Shown one piece after another: positions 21,473 to 33,300 of a stretch of 64,000 nt of DNA. This DNA is from Nelumbo lutea (Eukaryota > Streptophyta > Magnoliopsida > Proteales > Nelumbonaceae), in NCBI GenBank assembly GCA_022828595.1, contig JAKGHH010000002.1:107505254-107569253 (forward strand). The letters run 5' to 3'. Each line of letters opens with the position of its first letter. The stretch's first letter is position 1. The notes under the pieces were generated by a model. It did not search any database and had not been told where the DNA came from. It saw only the letters and a list, made by a program, of their open reading frames with translations. The position numbers were made by a program, and so were the translations under genes.

Positions 21473-23760
21473 GTGATGACCAACCGAAAACTAGCTACGA
21501 TCCTCCAAGGCCAGCCTTCCAGAATATATGATCTAGCACGACGACCCATTCCTCAACTTGCTCCATGTGAAAGCCAATGGCAGAGAAAATTCACATGTTC
21601 TCAACCACTAAGTGAAGTTGAGCCAAGAAAGATGATCGTAAGACCGGTTCATAATGTCATACATCACCGTTGCAATAGTATTTAAAGCCAGTCGCACGAC
21701 TATGGAGGGGAGCTCCAAAGGAGGTAACCAACCACCTCGAATAACGGCCACTACAAACTTTGCCACGGACTTTGATACTAAATACTTTTCGCTCGCACGA
21801 ACCCCTTGGACAAGAACAGGATCCACAGCTTCATACCCTAAAGGGGCTACGTTGCTCTTATTACAGTACTCAATGAGCTCCACATGGACCAATGCGAGCT
21901 CCTCATCATGTGGCAAATCCTCAACTGGGGATGAAGCTAGAGATGACACTATAGAGCCAATGGCCCTTCTGTCGGACCCAGTTTCAAGGGAAACAGGTAT
22001 CCCAATCTACACAGTGCCAATAGTCATGGTCTCCTCTAGAGGAGGAACCTCGGGAGCCCGGGCCTCATGGGATTCAGGCACAGACTCAACAGTAGTGCTC
22101 TTCGGGGATGCAACAAAAACTTGTTCGGGAAATGTAGCGGTAACCAGGATACCCGCCATCAACCACAACACCTTCAGCAGCATCAGGAGCGTCAGTAGAT
22201 TCAGAAATCAGCTTGGGGGGCTGCACCTTTAATTCCTCCATCAATCGCCTGATAACAAGCGAGATGGGCATAGTAGCCAAACCCACATCAAGTGGGACCT
22301 GTGATGAAACATGATACCAAACTTCAATATGGCAAACACATAAATGCACAACAGAAATATGACAAAAAATAAACCTGTGACTACCTCATGGCTCTGCGAT
22401 GGGTTGAACGTCCTCGACATCGAACTGCTTCAAAACAAAAGACTATTCATAAGTCAGTCATAGAAACAATACACAGGCACAACCGCTTTCAAACAACCAA
22501 AATAAGCAAGACAGTCCTTTACTTACTAAATCCGCCGACACAGCAAGGGCCCTAACCCGAGTCCCTAGGGACTTTGGCATCAACGGCCATAGAAGGAATC
22601 GGAGCCCCCTCACGATACACCGCTGTTTTTGGCTCCACAAGGCCTTCCTTTTCCTGCCCCACAGCGTCCAGGGCAATATCACCAACAACAGTATCTTCAG
22701 GAGCTCGGCCGGGGGTTGCAATGATCTCAACTCCTCCACTAGTTGTCTAATGACAGGCGTGATCAGTACGATGGCAGGACATGCATTGAATAAGGCCTAC
22801 GATGAGGTAACATGCAACCAGTCAGTAAAATAAGCCTCAAGGTGATACGACAATATTCTAATGCAAAATTCACAATAAACCTGTACATACCCCTTTGCCC
22901 ACAACAGGGGCCCCCGACGCCTCCGAGTTAGGATGAGCTTCATCGGCTTCCACACACTTCAAAACAAAGGAACATAAACAGTTTAGCAACAATAGCAACA
23001 AAACCGCAATAACAGAAAAGAAAAGCAAATGGTTCCCAATATAAAAAACTCGCTTACCAAACTAGCCTTCCCAGAAGGAGCTACTAGAACCTCCGCATCC
23101 AATTGAATGCCATCGCTTTCCATAAACTATAAGAGTGACGAAACCAAACATCACATAATTGTGATGAAAAAATGACTCAAAAAGAATAAGACAAGAAGTA
23201 CGTCACATACTGAATTACTATCTGCGGGACCCCGCTTTGGCTGAGGAGAAGCTTTTCTCTTCATTCGCCTACTCTAGAAGTGAATAATGGTACCCTTAAG
23301 GGAGGATGCCACAACAGTCAATTCCACCGGCTCCACAACCTACAAAATCTCCCCCAAAGGTGAGAGTGTTGGAGATTCCTGCCTATACTCAATGTCGCAT
23401 TCTTGTTCTCGCGATGAGGCCACATCCAAATCAACAGACTATGGCCCCACTGGAGTTGGGAAGGAGTGTGGCACCCTCGCGGACCTTGGCCTTTTCATAA
23501 CAGGGGGACGACTACATTCCTCCTCCTCAAAAATTGGGGGTCTCCTCTCACGCTTAGCCCCCACTTTCTCTGGTGAGCGCGATATAGTAAAAGATGGAAT
23601 GTCTCTTTAATTGGCAGCATGACCTATCGAAGGAGCCAAAATATGATGGGGGTGGTGGTTCTTCCTCACCAACTCCTGAAAACCCCCAAAAAATGTGGAA
23701 TGGTAGGATAAATGGAGGGACTTACAACCTTGCTCCCTCACCAACCCTGCGATAGGGAAC
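21473..23760 (-). other. Antisense extra-ORF region of a gypsy-type element, unrecognised
   Basis: The longest - strand reading (21608-21949) gives 113 residues with EYCNKSNVAPLGYEAVDPVL, SVAKFVVAVIRGGWLPPL and NTIATVMYDIMNRSYDHLS. I do not recognise this as a known domain. From 22000 to 23600 the sequence alternates GC-richer coding-like blocks and AT-richer spacers, like short exons and introns on the - strand. It lies between the CACTA end and the plant-mobile-domain pseudogene and probably belongs to the same element. Confidence 0.4.
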
Positions 23761-23769
23761 TTTGAACAA

Positions 23770-25245
23770 CCAGGAAAAGCACGGTCATGACATCAAACCT
23801 AGAAGACGTCCTCCCCCGAAGACCTCAGGAACCTACCACCGATATCATCATATCCAAATTGATGCATCACTCGGTCTGGGCGGTTGGCAGCCAATTGCGC
23901 TTCACCAGTGCGATCAAGATACGCCACCACTCCAGGCTATGTCACAAGTCATCCCGCACCCGCACCAGGTCTATCAATGCCCACCACACACTACTGATCA
24001 TCGTCCTCCGGAACGGACATGCCAACACAAAATGGCATGGCATGATGAACGGATCGGGCATATGGTCTCCATACAATCCCATCAAGGGAGGCTAGCCTCA
24101 TGTTGATCTCACTCATCTTAAAGCTTTTGTGCCTGGCAGCCTGAAGCCAACATTTTCCCCTACAAATTTCAAACACCTCTTCCTCAAATTCCTCACCCTA
24201 CAGAGTCACAACGGCAACCCGCATCAGCGAAAGGCGGCGAGGTGTGACGCTAAGACTGAGGCACCCACACAAGAACATCCAAAGCAACGACGCGCAAATA
24301 TAGTCAATACACCTCTTACAACTTGGGTCCACTATCTGATGGACAATGTCGTCCATCTGGTCGAAAAGGTACCCCAGGAACATTGAAGCTAAAGGCAGCT
24401 GATGGCCACTAGCAACAAGAACAGCGAGTAGAACTACAATTGTGTGCAAGTTGTAGTCGGGAAGCCTGGGAAAAAGGAATCGGGAGAAAACAAAAAGAAC
24501 AAAAGCAACAAGATGGCACTAACTATCTGTGCCCCGCACCATTACATCCCTTTCGCCGTGAGACTCAAACCAGAATTCTAGCCATTGATCTAATGGCATC
24601 TTCCCCCGGGCACTGGTCCAATCTACCTAAACCTTGCAAGCTGCAATCTCGTGGAGGAGCTCATCGAGCTCTCTACAGTCAACAGGATTAGATTCAATGT
24701 GTCAGAGGTGTGGGGCAGATAAATAACCCCCGATGGGTAATGCCAACAAGGCAACCACATCCTCCACCGTGATAGTGAACTCCCCAAAAGCCTCGACGAA
24801 AGTGTGGGTACGACAACACCAGTGCTCCAACAAATGGCCCACATACTTTACCCCCTCCCTACTAGTAAGATTCATGTAGCAACTTATGAATCTAAGCAAA
24901 CCAGAATCTTGTAGCATTCGGCAGTACATAGGGATTTTGAGGACATACCCCGCCCAAGTAGTATAGCTATTGGGGACCTCGCGCTATCGGTTTTGGACTC
25001 CTGACACTTATAGGACACAGATTGGTCTGACTGCCCACATAGACATAGTAATTCGATGCCATGGATGGGTCAAATATACCCTCCACACCCCTCGCAACCG
25101 GGATCGGAGGCCAGAAACCCTGTTCCCTTTGGCTGATATAGATATTTCCCTCAACAACAATAGTTCTGTCGTGTCCACCTCCCTAACGAAATCATAGAAA
25201 GGACAATCCATCCCCTTCTCCCCTTTCTTTTAACAAGGAGCCATG
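23770..25245 (-). pseudogene. Plant mobile domain (PMD, aminotransferase-like) protein, decayed
   Basis: Read on -, the blocks appear in the order known for PMD proteins. GVKYVGHLLEHWCCRTHTFV then FGEFTITVEDVVALLALPI lie at 24720-24860. VAFVLFVFSRFLFPGFP and ASMFLGYLFDQMDDIVHQIV lie at 24340-24520. VWRPYA is at about 24080, and a RPDRVMHQFGYDD box at about 23880. PMD is found in MAIN/MAIL host proteins and, more often, in transposable elements. Many stops are present, so it is not translated as one protein. Downstream on + is a polypurine tract and LTR (26307-27103). The frame is thus antisense to the element's own transcript. It could also be a captured host gene. Confidence 0.75.
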
Positions 25246-25799
25246 ATGAACAGACAAAAGAAAGACAAATACAAGGAGGTCAATAGAAAAAAAAAAAAAA
25301 CGAAAGGCAAAGGAAGAAACACGAGAGTGAAACAATCTAGCAAGAGAAAGAAGACAAAGTGAGGACTTGATGCAGGTTATAGTCCTTTTATAAAATACCT
25401 CTCATGTGCCGGGAAGGGAAACGATGCCGAGGAAGATGAACAGACGCAAGTACGGGTGCCCACCTATTGCTTAATGAAAAAATAAAATGTGTCAATTTAT
25501 AGAAACACCCTCCAAAGGGCGGGACATATCGGTGCATTAATTTAAACACAGCGCTACATCAGAAACCGCCACTTTAAATATCGGAGACTAAAATGGTGCC
25601 ACATGATCAGATAGGCCACATTAATTATGGAGCGATGAACGAGATATTGCTAATCATAACAGCCATGTGGCCATCACCCAATGACTTTCTTGATTCCCAC
25701 CAACAGCGGAATATGATACGCCATCGAATCACTGATCCTACTAACACCATGCACTAAACACAAATTCCCATACCGACACAAAATACATTAGTATCTCTT
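25246..25799. other. Non-coding spacer with A-rich tract
   Basis: Contains an A-tract at about 25290 and GC-mixed sequence without a convincing frame. It is likely 3' untranslated DNA of the gypsy-type element. Confidence 0.4.
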
Positions 25800-25805
25800 G
25801 CTAAA

Positions 25806-26132
25806 CCTCTTACTGTCAATGGGAAGGGGGGCCAAAATTCAAAAAAAAAATCAACACAAACTTGCCCATTGCCAGAAAGGGGTAACACACATTGCAAATC
25901 CCTGTGCCTCCTACTCATCCCCTTCCCAACAACGGTTGGGGGGCTAAAATACAAAAACTTGCTTGTCGCCAGAAAGGAGCAACATGCAATTCCCTATGCC
26001 TTCTATTAATCCCCTTCCTGACAACAGTCAAGGGGGCTGAAATTCAAAAACTCAATACGAACTTGCCCATTGCCTAAAAGGGGTAATGCAGTGCAATTCA
26101 CAATGTCTTTTGCTAGTTCCCTTCCTGTCAAT
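25806..26132 (+). repeat. Tandem repeat, three degenerate copies of 92-118 bp
   Basis: The recurring frame is gtcaaggggg(gc)taaaattcaaaaac, then acttgcccattgccagaaagg, then ccccttcctgacaac. Copies start near 25814, 25934 and 26026. It precedes the polypurine tract; short tandem repeats in this position are common in Tat-lineage gypsy elements. Confidence 0.6.
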
Positions 26133-26306
26133 GGTCAAGGGCTAAACCATGGAATGCAAGAAACCCCCATCGAAGACGCAAAGTGCACACCATCTACACA
26201 TAGGGTAAATCCCCAGACCCAACGCACACAAACGAACCCACCACAAGACCTAATAATAAGTGTGAAAGAAAAGTGCTTATCGATAAGCTCTCACTTACCG
26301 ATAAGC
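26133..26306 (+). other. Paired gataag motifs near the polypurine tract
   Basis: The sequence cttatcgataagc is followed 20 bases on by cttaccgataagc (about 26276-26306), immediately before the purine tract. Each is near-palindromic and they are near-direct repeats of each other. The function is unknown. Confidence 0.45.
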
Positions 26307-26317
26307 AGGGGGGATAA
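26307..26317 (+). other. Polypurine tract
   Basis: A caggggggataa tract directly upstream of the tgtagg LTR start, as expected for plus-strand priming of an LTR retrotransposon on the + strand. Confidence 0.6.
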
Positions 26318-27103
26318 TGTAGGTATAGCGCTCATTCAGTCCCCCGGAGCACAACACCGTATCGATACCACATGAACATTTGCAATCAGCTTGCAGTTAG
26401 CACTCCTTCTGTGATGAACCCACGACACATCATAGGTCTGCAATGAACCCACAGCGTGCATCGCAGAACCGCGATAAACCTGTGGTTCATCGCACACTCT
26501 CGAAGAGCCCATTCACATCTTGAGCCAAGGCAAACCTGGGCTGAATATGCAATGAGGTTCACATGCACTAGGCCTCACGATAAACCTTCAATCACTGCGG
26601 TACCTCGGCCGGCTATAGAACCGTGTCTACATGCCATCCACGTGCGTAATGTCATGGAGACGAACGTGGCAGGGAGCCACGTAAGCCTGACAAGGCATCG
26701 TCTGCCAGACTTTGATGTCACTAGCGCCACGTTAATTGAATAAAGCACATGTGAGTTATGAGGATCCTCGAGTGGAAGGAAAGCCGATCCTCGAAAAGAT
26801 CCTCATAGGGACACGTGGCGAAACCCCAATAGTGCCCTTAATGATTGACAGCAAATCCAATATCCCATTTCCTAATAGGAAATGAGCACATTTGGCTCCT
26901 TCCTTTTAGGATCTCGAGATCTCCCCCATAAATAGGGACCCTCCTCATAATGGAACTCATTCAGCAATGAAGTACCCTTTCCATCGACTTCCAGCTCTAC
27001 CACCCGAGCTTGACGCCCTAGCCTGAATTCCAATCCCCTCTAACTCTCGGTCCTTCTTTGTCTTTCAAAGAGACTGCTCCCCCAACCTAGCATTTACCCT
27101 ACA
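26318..27103 (+). mobile_element. 3' LTR of gypsy-type element
   Basis: 786 bp bounded by tgtagg and its complement cctaca. A TATA-like ataaata is at 26928-26934. It has the same tgtagg start as the gypsy LTR at 60506. Its element's 5' LTR, gag and pol are not in the window; only the antisense-ORF section remains to its left. Confidence 0.65.
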
Positions 27104-27541
27104 TACAAATAACATAGAAAGGAGGAGAAAATTAAAGAGAAATGGTTGCCTACTTACTCACAAAAGGGAAAGAAATTGAAAGGCAAATGAAAATAATTAT
27201 GCATTATGCTCCAATTTACTAAAACAAGGAGGGAGAAAAAATCTACATGAAAAACATCTTCCATTGAAGAAAATGTAAGGATTGAAATAGTTGAATAAGA
27301 AAAGGGGAGAGTAGATGAACAAAGTATTTGAATATGCAATATACTTAAAAATTAAAACTCTCTTTCAATGTTATTTGCTTGAAATATCAATGTTTATCTA
27401 ATCCTTACTTTTATGCGGAATTGCCAATATTTGCATATTATGAATGCTAGCACATTGACATGAGTGTTATATCTACACCCTAATTGTAAAATTACCAATG
27501 TTTATCATTCAATGGTTTGTCATCATAAAAAAAGGGGAGAT
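27104..27541 (+). mobile_element. 3' end of copia internal region (SIRE/Maximus-like)
   Basis: AT-rich non-coding DNA ending in tttgtcatcataaaaaaaggggaga, the characteristic polypurine-type tail of SIRE-like copia elements just before tgttgacc. No coding part remains. Confidence 0.55.
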
Positions 27542-29103
27542 TGTTGACCATATGTGTTTTGATGATAATAAACTCATTGAGGGTACTAAGCATTGTTTAA
27601 GAAGAAAGGATTCTTTCATAAAGAAAATAAAGATATCAAGTTCAAAGAATCTTCTCATAAGGAAATTGAAAAAAATTGAGTTTAAGATCTTATTTGGTTC
27701 TTTAATTTTTATAGGACTTGATGTAATTAGTTGCAATGTGTACTATAATGGGCTTGTCTTAGACCTGCCTTGGTATCCATACTACTTTAGAGACCAATTG
27801 TTAATCTACAAAGGACCTTAGGCTTTTTCCTAAAGCCTAACTTGAGTAAAAAAAATAAAAATCAAGTTTAGAAATTTAAGGAGTCAAATCCCTAGCCTTA
27901 GAAATAGACTACTAGAGAATCCCAACTAGGAATGTTCTTAGTAATTGACTACCTAAAAGGTAATAGTCGATTGATTATTATGATATTCAAACCTGATAGC
28001 AATAAGTATTTGACTACTGGAAGGTGATAATCGACTACTAGAGAAAATGGATTCTTTGTTATGCATGATAGTCAACTATCATACCTTAGTAGTGAGCTTC
28101 TAGAAGAGTCTATCAGAGTTATTGAACTCTAATAGCTGAAGCAGTTGACTACTAAAGCCTTGGTAGTCAACTACTTTGCGTAGTTGTTCTTATTAGTTAT
28201 CTATTTTTTGACTGTTTGAAACTCTAATGGCACTTTCTTCTTTAGAAAAGTCATGAAACTTGTTGGAAATCATCTGTAAATGTTTCCTAGAGGACAAAGA
28301 TCTATTTCCAATGGGCCTATAATGATCATATGTGTTCCTTCTTTGATTCAACAATATTAAGGCAATGACCCTGAGGAAGAACAATAAGAAACCAAGTGAA
28401 AAGAAATGAGAGCAAAAAGCAAGAAAGAAAAAGTTAAGAGAAAATATTCTAATTTAAAATAGTGATAATATTTGTAAGAAAAAGAAAAAGTAAAAAAGAG
28501 AGTTGTGCTTGATAATTTCTCACTAAGAAACTTGAATCTCTTTAGTGCTAAAGCCTTAGCACACAAGACTACAAATTGATATCTGAGTAGTTTGGTTGTA
28601 TTTGTTTATATCATTCTTTGAGAGGCATTTCATTTCTTTGAGTATTCCTTATTCACATTGTGTAGTGATTGTGCTTGAACAACTATTAGGTTTCTAGTTG
28701 TAGTTGTTGTGTTTTGGGCTAGAATACAAAAATGTTTAAATAGCACCTATAAGTCTATTATGGGATTGTAAGTAGTTTGGTTGGCACTAGGAAAGTCAAA
28801 TTGAGTAGTGGATTTGAAATTCTTTGAAGGTGTGTCTCAAGAGAGAATGTTGGTTGTGAACAGCTGAACCTCTATAAAACATATATGCATTTTGTAGATA
28901 TTTCTTTTGCTTTAGTTTGTTCTTATTATTACTTATTCTTGTACTTACAATTATCATTCAATTTGTATATCATTCAATTACTCTTATTCTTTTAACTCTT
29001 GAATTCATACTAGAAAGAGGATAAACTTATAGGCATGAAATTTTTTTATGGAACCCAATTACTCCTTGAGTTAGACCACTTGGGTAACACTTGTGTTGGA
29101 ACA
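27542..29103 (+). mobile_element. 3' LTR of SIRE-like copia element
   Basis: It begins tgttgaccatatgtgttttg after the polypurine tract and runs to about ggaaca (29103), roughly 1.56 kb. This length is in line with SIRE-type LTRs. Its last 170 bases are part of the 946-bp tandem duplication. The right end is approximate because no second LTR is available. Confidence 0.6.
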
Positions 29104-29779
29104 ACCCTTTACCATCTGAAATTTACTGATTTTACTATTTTACCCCTAAAACATAGAATTTGGAAATGTTGAATTCAATATACATTATCTCATAAAAAAT
29201 AATTTTCAACCTCAAAATAATATTGAAACAATACAAATAATAAATAATAAATTATTTATTAAAATTTAATAAATGAAATGATTAAAATTAAAAAATAATT
29301 AATGATTATAAAAATATTAAAATAATTAATAATTTACACAAATAAAAATTAAAATAATTTTTAAAAATTAATGAAATAATTAAAAATTACTAGTTAATAA
29401 AAATAATTAATAATTAATAAATAACACAAGTAAATTTAATAAAAAAATTAATGTTTATAAAACTATTAAAATAATTAATAAAAATAATCTATAATTAAAA
29501 ATTAATAAAAGCATTATTATTTTTCACTTAACCACCACTGCTGCTTGTTGTAGCAGTAGTGGCGGTGGTGGGAAGACAAGGGAGGGAGAGAGAGAAGACA
29601 GGGGAGAGAGAGAGAGAGAGAGAGTCGTTGGGGGGACAGAGAGAAGACAATAGCAATGGCGGTGGTGGGAAGATAGGGGAGGGAGGGGGAGAGAGAAGAG
29701 AGAGAGAAGACATGGGGAGAGAGAGAGATGTCGCTACAAGTTGCAGCGGCGGTGGTGGGAATATAGGGCGAAGAGAGAG

Positions 29780-29816
<37 letters not shown>

Positions 29817-30822
29817 CTTGCAGTGGTGGTGGCGAGAAGACAGGGCATTCAATATACATTATAGGCATGAAATTACTCTTATTCTTGTACTTACAATTAT
29901 CATTCAATTTGTATATCATTCAATTACTCTTATTCTTTTAACTCTTGAATTCATACTAGAAAGAGGATAAACTTATAGGCATGAAATTTTTTTAAGGAAC
30001 CCAATTACTCCTTGAGTTAGACCACTTGGGTAACACTTGTGTTGGAACAACCCTTTACCATCTGAAATTTACTGATTTTACTATTTTACCCCTAAAACAT
30101 AGAATTTGGAAATGTTGAATTCAATATACATTATCTCATAAAAAATAATTTTCAACCTCAAAATAATATTGAAACAATACAAATAATAAATAATAAATTA
30201 TTTATTAAAAATTAATAAATGAAATGATTAAAATTAAAAAATAATTAATGATTATAAAAATATTAAAATAATTAATCATTTACACAAATAAAAATTAAAA
30301 TAATTTTTAAAAATTAATGAAATAATTAAAAATTACTAGTTAATAAAAATAATTAATAATTAATAAATAACACAAGTAAATTTAATAAAAAAATTAATGT
30401 TTATAAAAATATTAAAATAATTAATAAAAATAATCTATAATTAAAAATTAATAAAAGCATTATTATTTTTCACTTAACCACCACTGCTGCTTGTTGTAGC
30501 AGTAGTGGCGGTGGTGGGAAGACAAGGGAGGGAGAGAGAGAAGACAGGGGAGAGAGAGAGAGAGAGAGTCGTTGGGGGGGACAGAGAGAAGACAATAGCA
30601 ATGGCGGTGGTGGGAAGATAGGGGAGGGAGGGGGAGAGAGAGAGAGAGAGAAGACATGGGGAGAGAGAGAGAGATGTCGCTACAAGTTGCAGCGGCGGTG
30701 GTGGGAATATAGGGCGAAGAGAGAGAGCAAGAGAGAGAGAGAGAGAGAGAGAGAAGATAGGGGGAGAGAGAGAACCTTGCAGTGGTGGTGGCGAGAAGAC
30801 AGGGCGAAGAGAGAGAGCGAGA
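28932..30822 (+). repeat. 946-bp direct tandem duplication (two copies)
   Basis: 28932-29877 and 29878-about 30822 match almost base for base. The match covers the LTR tail, an AT-rich tract and the start of a GA-rich tract. Few substitutions are seen (for example ttttttatgg versus ttttttaagg). The junction at 29847-29880 contains filler copied from inside the unit. Confidence 0.92.
29104..29518. repeat. AT-rich low-complexity tract (copy 1)
   Basis: Dominated by aataattaa-type words. It repeats at 30050-30465 as part of the tandem duplication. No gene. Confidence 0.8.
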
Positions 30823-30893
30823 GAGAGAGAGAAGATAGGGGGAGAGAGAGAACCTTGCAGTGGTGGTGGCGAGAAGACAGGGCGAAGAGAGAG

Positions 30894-30936
<43 letters not shown>

Positions 30937-30996
30937 AGGGGGAGAGAGAGAACCTTGCAGTGGTGGTGGCGAGAAGACAGGGCAAAGAGAGAGAAA

Positions 30997-31034
<38 letters not shown>

Positions 31035-31195
31035 AAGCGTGAGAGTGAGAGTGAGAGTGTGAGAGAAAGAGAGAGAGAGAGAGAGACCGAGAGAAGACAA
31101 GGGGAGAGAGAGAGTTGTCGCTGCAACTTGCAGCGGTGGCAGGAAGACAGGGTAGAGAGAGAGACCGAGAGAGAGAGAGAGAGAGAGAGGTCGAA
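29519..31195. repeat. GA-rich microsatellite/minisatellite field
   Basis: Long (ga)n runs are interrupted by the block aaccttgcagtggtggtgg...agacagggc, seen at about 29813, 30772, 30850 and 30950. The long serine/leucine open frames on the - strand and Arg/Glu frames on the + strand are simple by-products of the repeat. Confidence 0.9.
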
Positions 31196-31633
31196 TGTTT
31201 CGGTTTTTTGGGTTTGGGGGTATTAGGGGTAACTTGGGTCATTTATGAAAAATTGTAAGGATATTTTGGACATTGGACCGGCTCTAAAATGCGTCAGAGC
31301 ACGTTAAAAGCTGGCCCAAGGTCTATGATTTTCATATCTGAAAATCAGTTTCAGACAAACAAGGGGTGAGGTTTGAAAAGTAGAATTTTTAGATTCAGAC
31401 CTCTAAAAAGTACAATCAAATGACACCTTAATTGTACTTCTTAAAGCGAAAACCCTTTTAGTCCCGAACTTTACTCTTGGTAGAGGGACGGCGTCCACTT
31501 TAATTAAATTTTCTAAACCATTGTCAAAGGGAAGAAAAAGAAATTACAGGGAGGACATAGCACTCAGGAAATAAAGAATACACATATGATCTTCTGTAAT
31601 CAAATTCAGCAATTTAATAGTGAAGAAATTTTC
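31196..31633. other. Non-coding spacer
   Basis: Contains ggggtattaggggtaac and caagggg-type words, possibly the right end of the repeat that starts at 29104. No gene and no clear terminus. Confidence 0.35.
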
Positions 31634-32212
31634 TTCTAGAAATATTTGGAAATTTTTACTTATAAATTCTATAGAAACATGCAAAACTCCTAATTTACAT
31701 AGTTATTTCATATAAGGAGCACTATGATGTCCTGATCTAACATGCCAAATATCCAATAATTCACTCATATAAGTAGAAGAAAAAGCATTATTATTTATTA
31801 TAGTATCAGATATATTCGGCACACACACTCTGCTAGCATTATATCATTTTCTAATGAATACATTATTTCTAGCAAACACAACCATGTTTGTTTTAAATTC
31901 AATCCTACTTTGTTGAGTGCATGTAACACAAGGTTTCATTTTATTTCTGGCACATGCAGCACATCATTTAGCGTTAGGATCTTTCTTAAAGTCGGTTTTC
32001 AGAAACATTGGTTTTCTCTTGTCGCGATAACTTTTGAAGTTTGTGAGTTTCCCATGAAGACTTGCTTTCCTTTAGGCTCTGTTTGGATTATGGGAGGGGG
32101 ATGAGAAAAAGGGAATATTCCAAAAATATTCCCTTTTCTCTTATTTGGTTTGAAAGAAAAAGAGGGATGCAATGGGAAAGACGTGGGATGGCAGATCCCA
32201 AAATCATGGAAT

Positions 32213-32241
32213 TGGGGTCACACCAAAATAGTGTGACCCCA
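32213..32241. repeat. Perfect 11-bp inverted repeat (hairpin)
   Basis: tggggtcacac is followed by a 7-base loop and gtgtgacccca, a perfect stem inside the Harbinger-like element. The truncated copy at 11060 lacks most of it. Confidence 0.85.
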
Positions 32242-33129
32242 GTGGAAAAACTGGGAAATCACTGTTACCACTTACCATCACGATGAACAGAGGAGAGAAG
32301 GCCAAGAAAAGCAAACCAGCAACTATGAAGAGGAAGGAGAGAAACAGTGTGACTCCGTCTTCCTCCCTTTCTCCCTTTTTCAGTGACGACAAACAGACGG
32401 TAGTCCCGTCTCTGTCCTTGGATTCATCTTCCTCTTCTCTCTGTCCCCTATCTCTGTCCCTGTCTCCCTTTCTCAATGCGACTCCATCTTCCTCTTCTCT
32501 CTTCTCCCTCACCATCTTCTCTCTTCTCCCTCGTCTTTTCTCCCTCCGTCTTCTCTCTTCTTCCTCTTCAAACTATGACGGGCTCAACAGGAGTCGCCTC
32601 TATTCGTGAAGTTCCTAGCGAAGCTCCTAGTGAGAGTCGCCTCTGTTCGAGTTTGCAGAGCAGCCCTTATTTAGTTCTCGGTGTCTACGAAAACGAAGAA
32701 GAATGAAAACTCAAAATCTCTGACATCAAAATTCACCCCTTTCCTGATTTCCTATGCTGCAAACAATTCAATCAAGATACTTTAACTGCACAAAGTATAA
32801 AAAGAAAGGCTTTTGCAATGCAAATGAAATTAAAATTAAGAAAACTAAAAAAAAGAACAATCTATGAATTGAAATATTCTCACACATTCCAACTTATAAT
32901 TAGAAGTTGATCAAAAAAGCTAGGAAGTATGAAGATCAAGCAGCGTCCTCCAAAGCCTTAAACATTGTAAAAGAAAGAAGAAGGACAAATACCAAAAGAT
33001 GAGTCAATTACATTCAGAGTCTACAAATCTATCAAGATGGAGCTTCAATGCAACCTATCAGAGAAATCGAGGAAGAAGACCGGTAACCAATTTCCTTGAT
33101 CTCTCAAACTCGAACAAGGAAACCCTTCT

Positions 33130-33300
33130 CGTCGATCTATTGCCTCTATTCGTAAAGTTGCTGGCGAAGCTCCTGGCGAGAGTCACCTCTATTCGTGAAG
33201 CTCCTGGTGAATCGTCTTCATCATCGGCAAAGCTCCTGGCGAGAGTTACCTCTGTTCGTGAAGTTCCTAAAGTTGTGCCTCTTTTCGTGAAGTTCCTAAT
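33130..33300. repeat. Minisatellite in the Harbinger-like element
   Basis: Repeating words of the kind gcgagagt(c/t)acctct(a/g)ttcgtgaagctcct, each about 45-50 bp, with a related stretch at 32600-32650. It could be derived from a captured gene piece, but no protein family is recognisable. Confidence 0.5.

Noticed and set aside
21654..22232. 192-codon + strand frame
   Set aside because: It is the complement of the antisense coding-like region; its composition is unlike a folded protein and it has no known domain.
26260..26500. Possible structured RNA (repeated cttatcgataag and gatgaacccac words)
   Set aside because: The repeats are explained by position beside the polypurine tract and LTR start; no covariation evidence is available from one sequence.
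30463..31242. Long serine/leucine-rich open frames on the - strand and Arg/Glu-rich ones on the + strand
   Set aside because: They are translations of (ga)n/(tc)n repeats; all frames are open because the repeat lacks stop codons.
32283..32706. Serine-rich + strand frames inside the Harbinger-like element
   Set aside because: They arise from ctct-rich low-complexity DNA; no transposase motif (DDE) is present.
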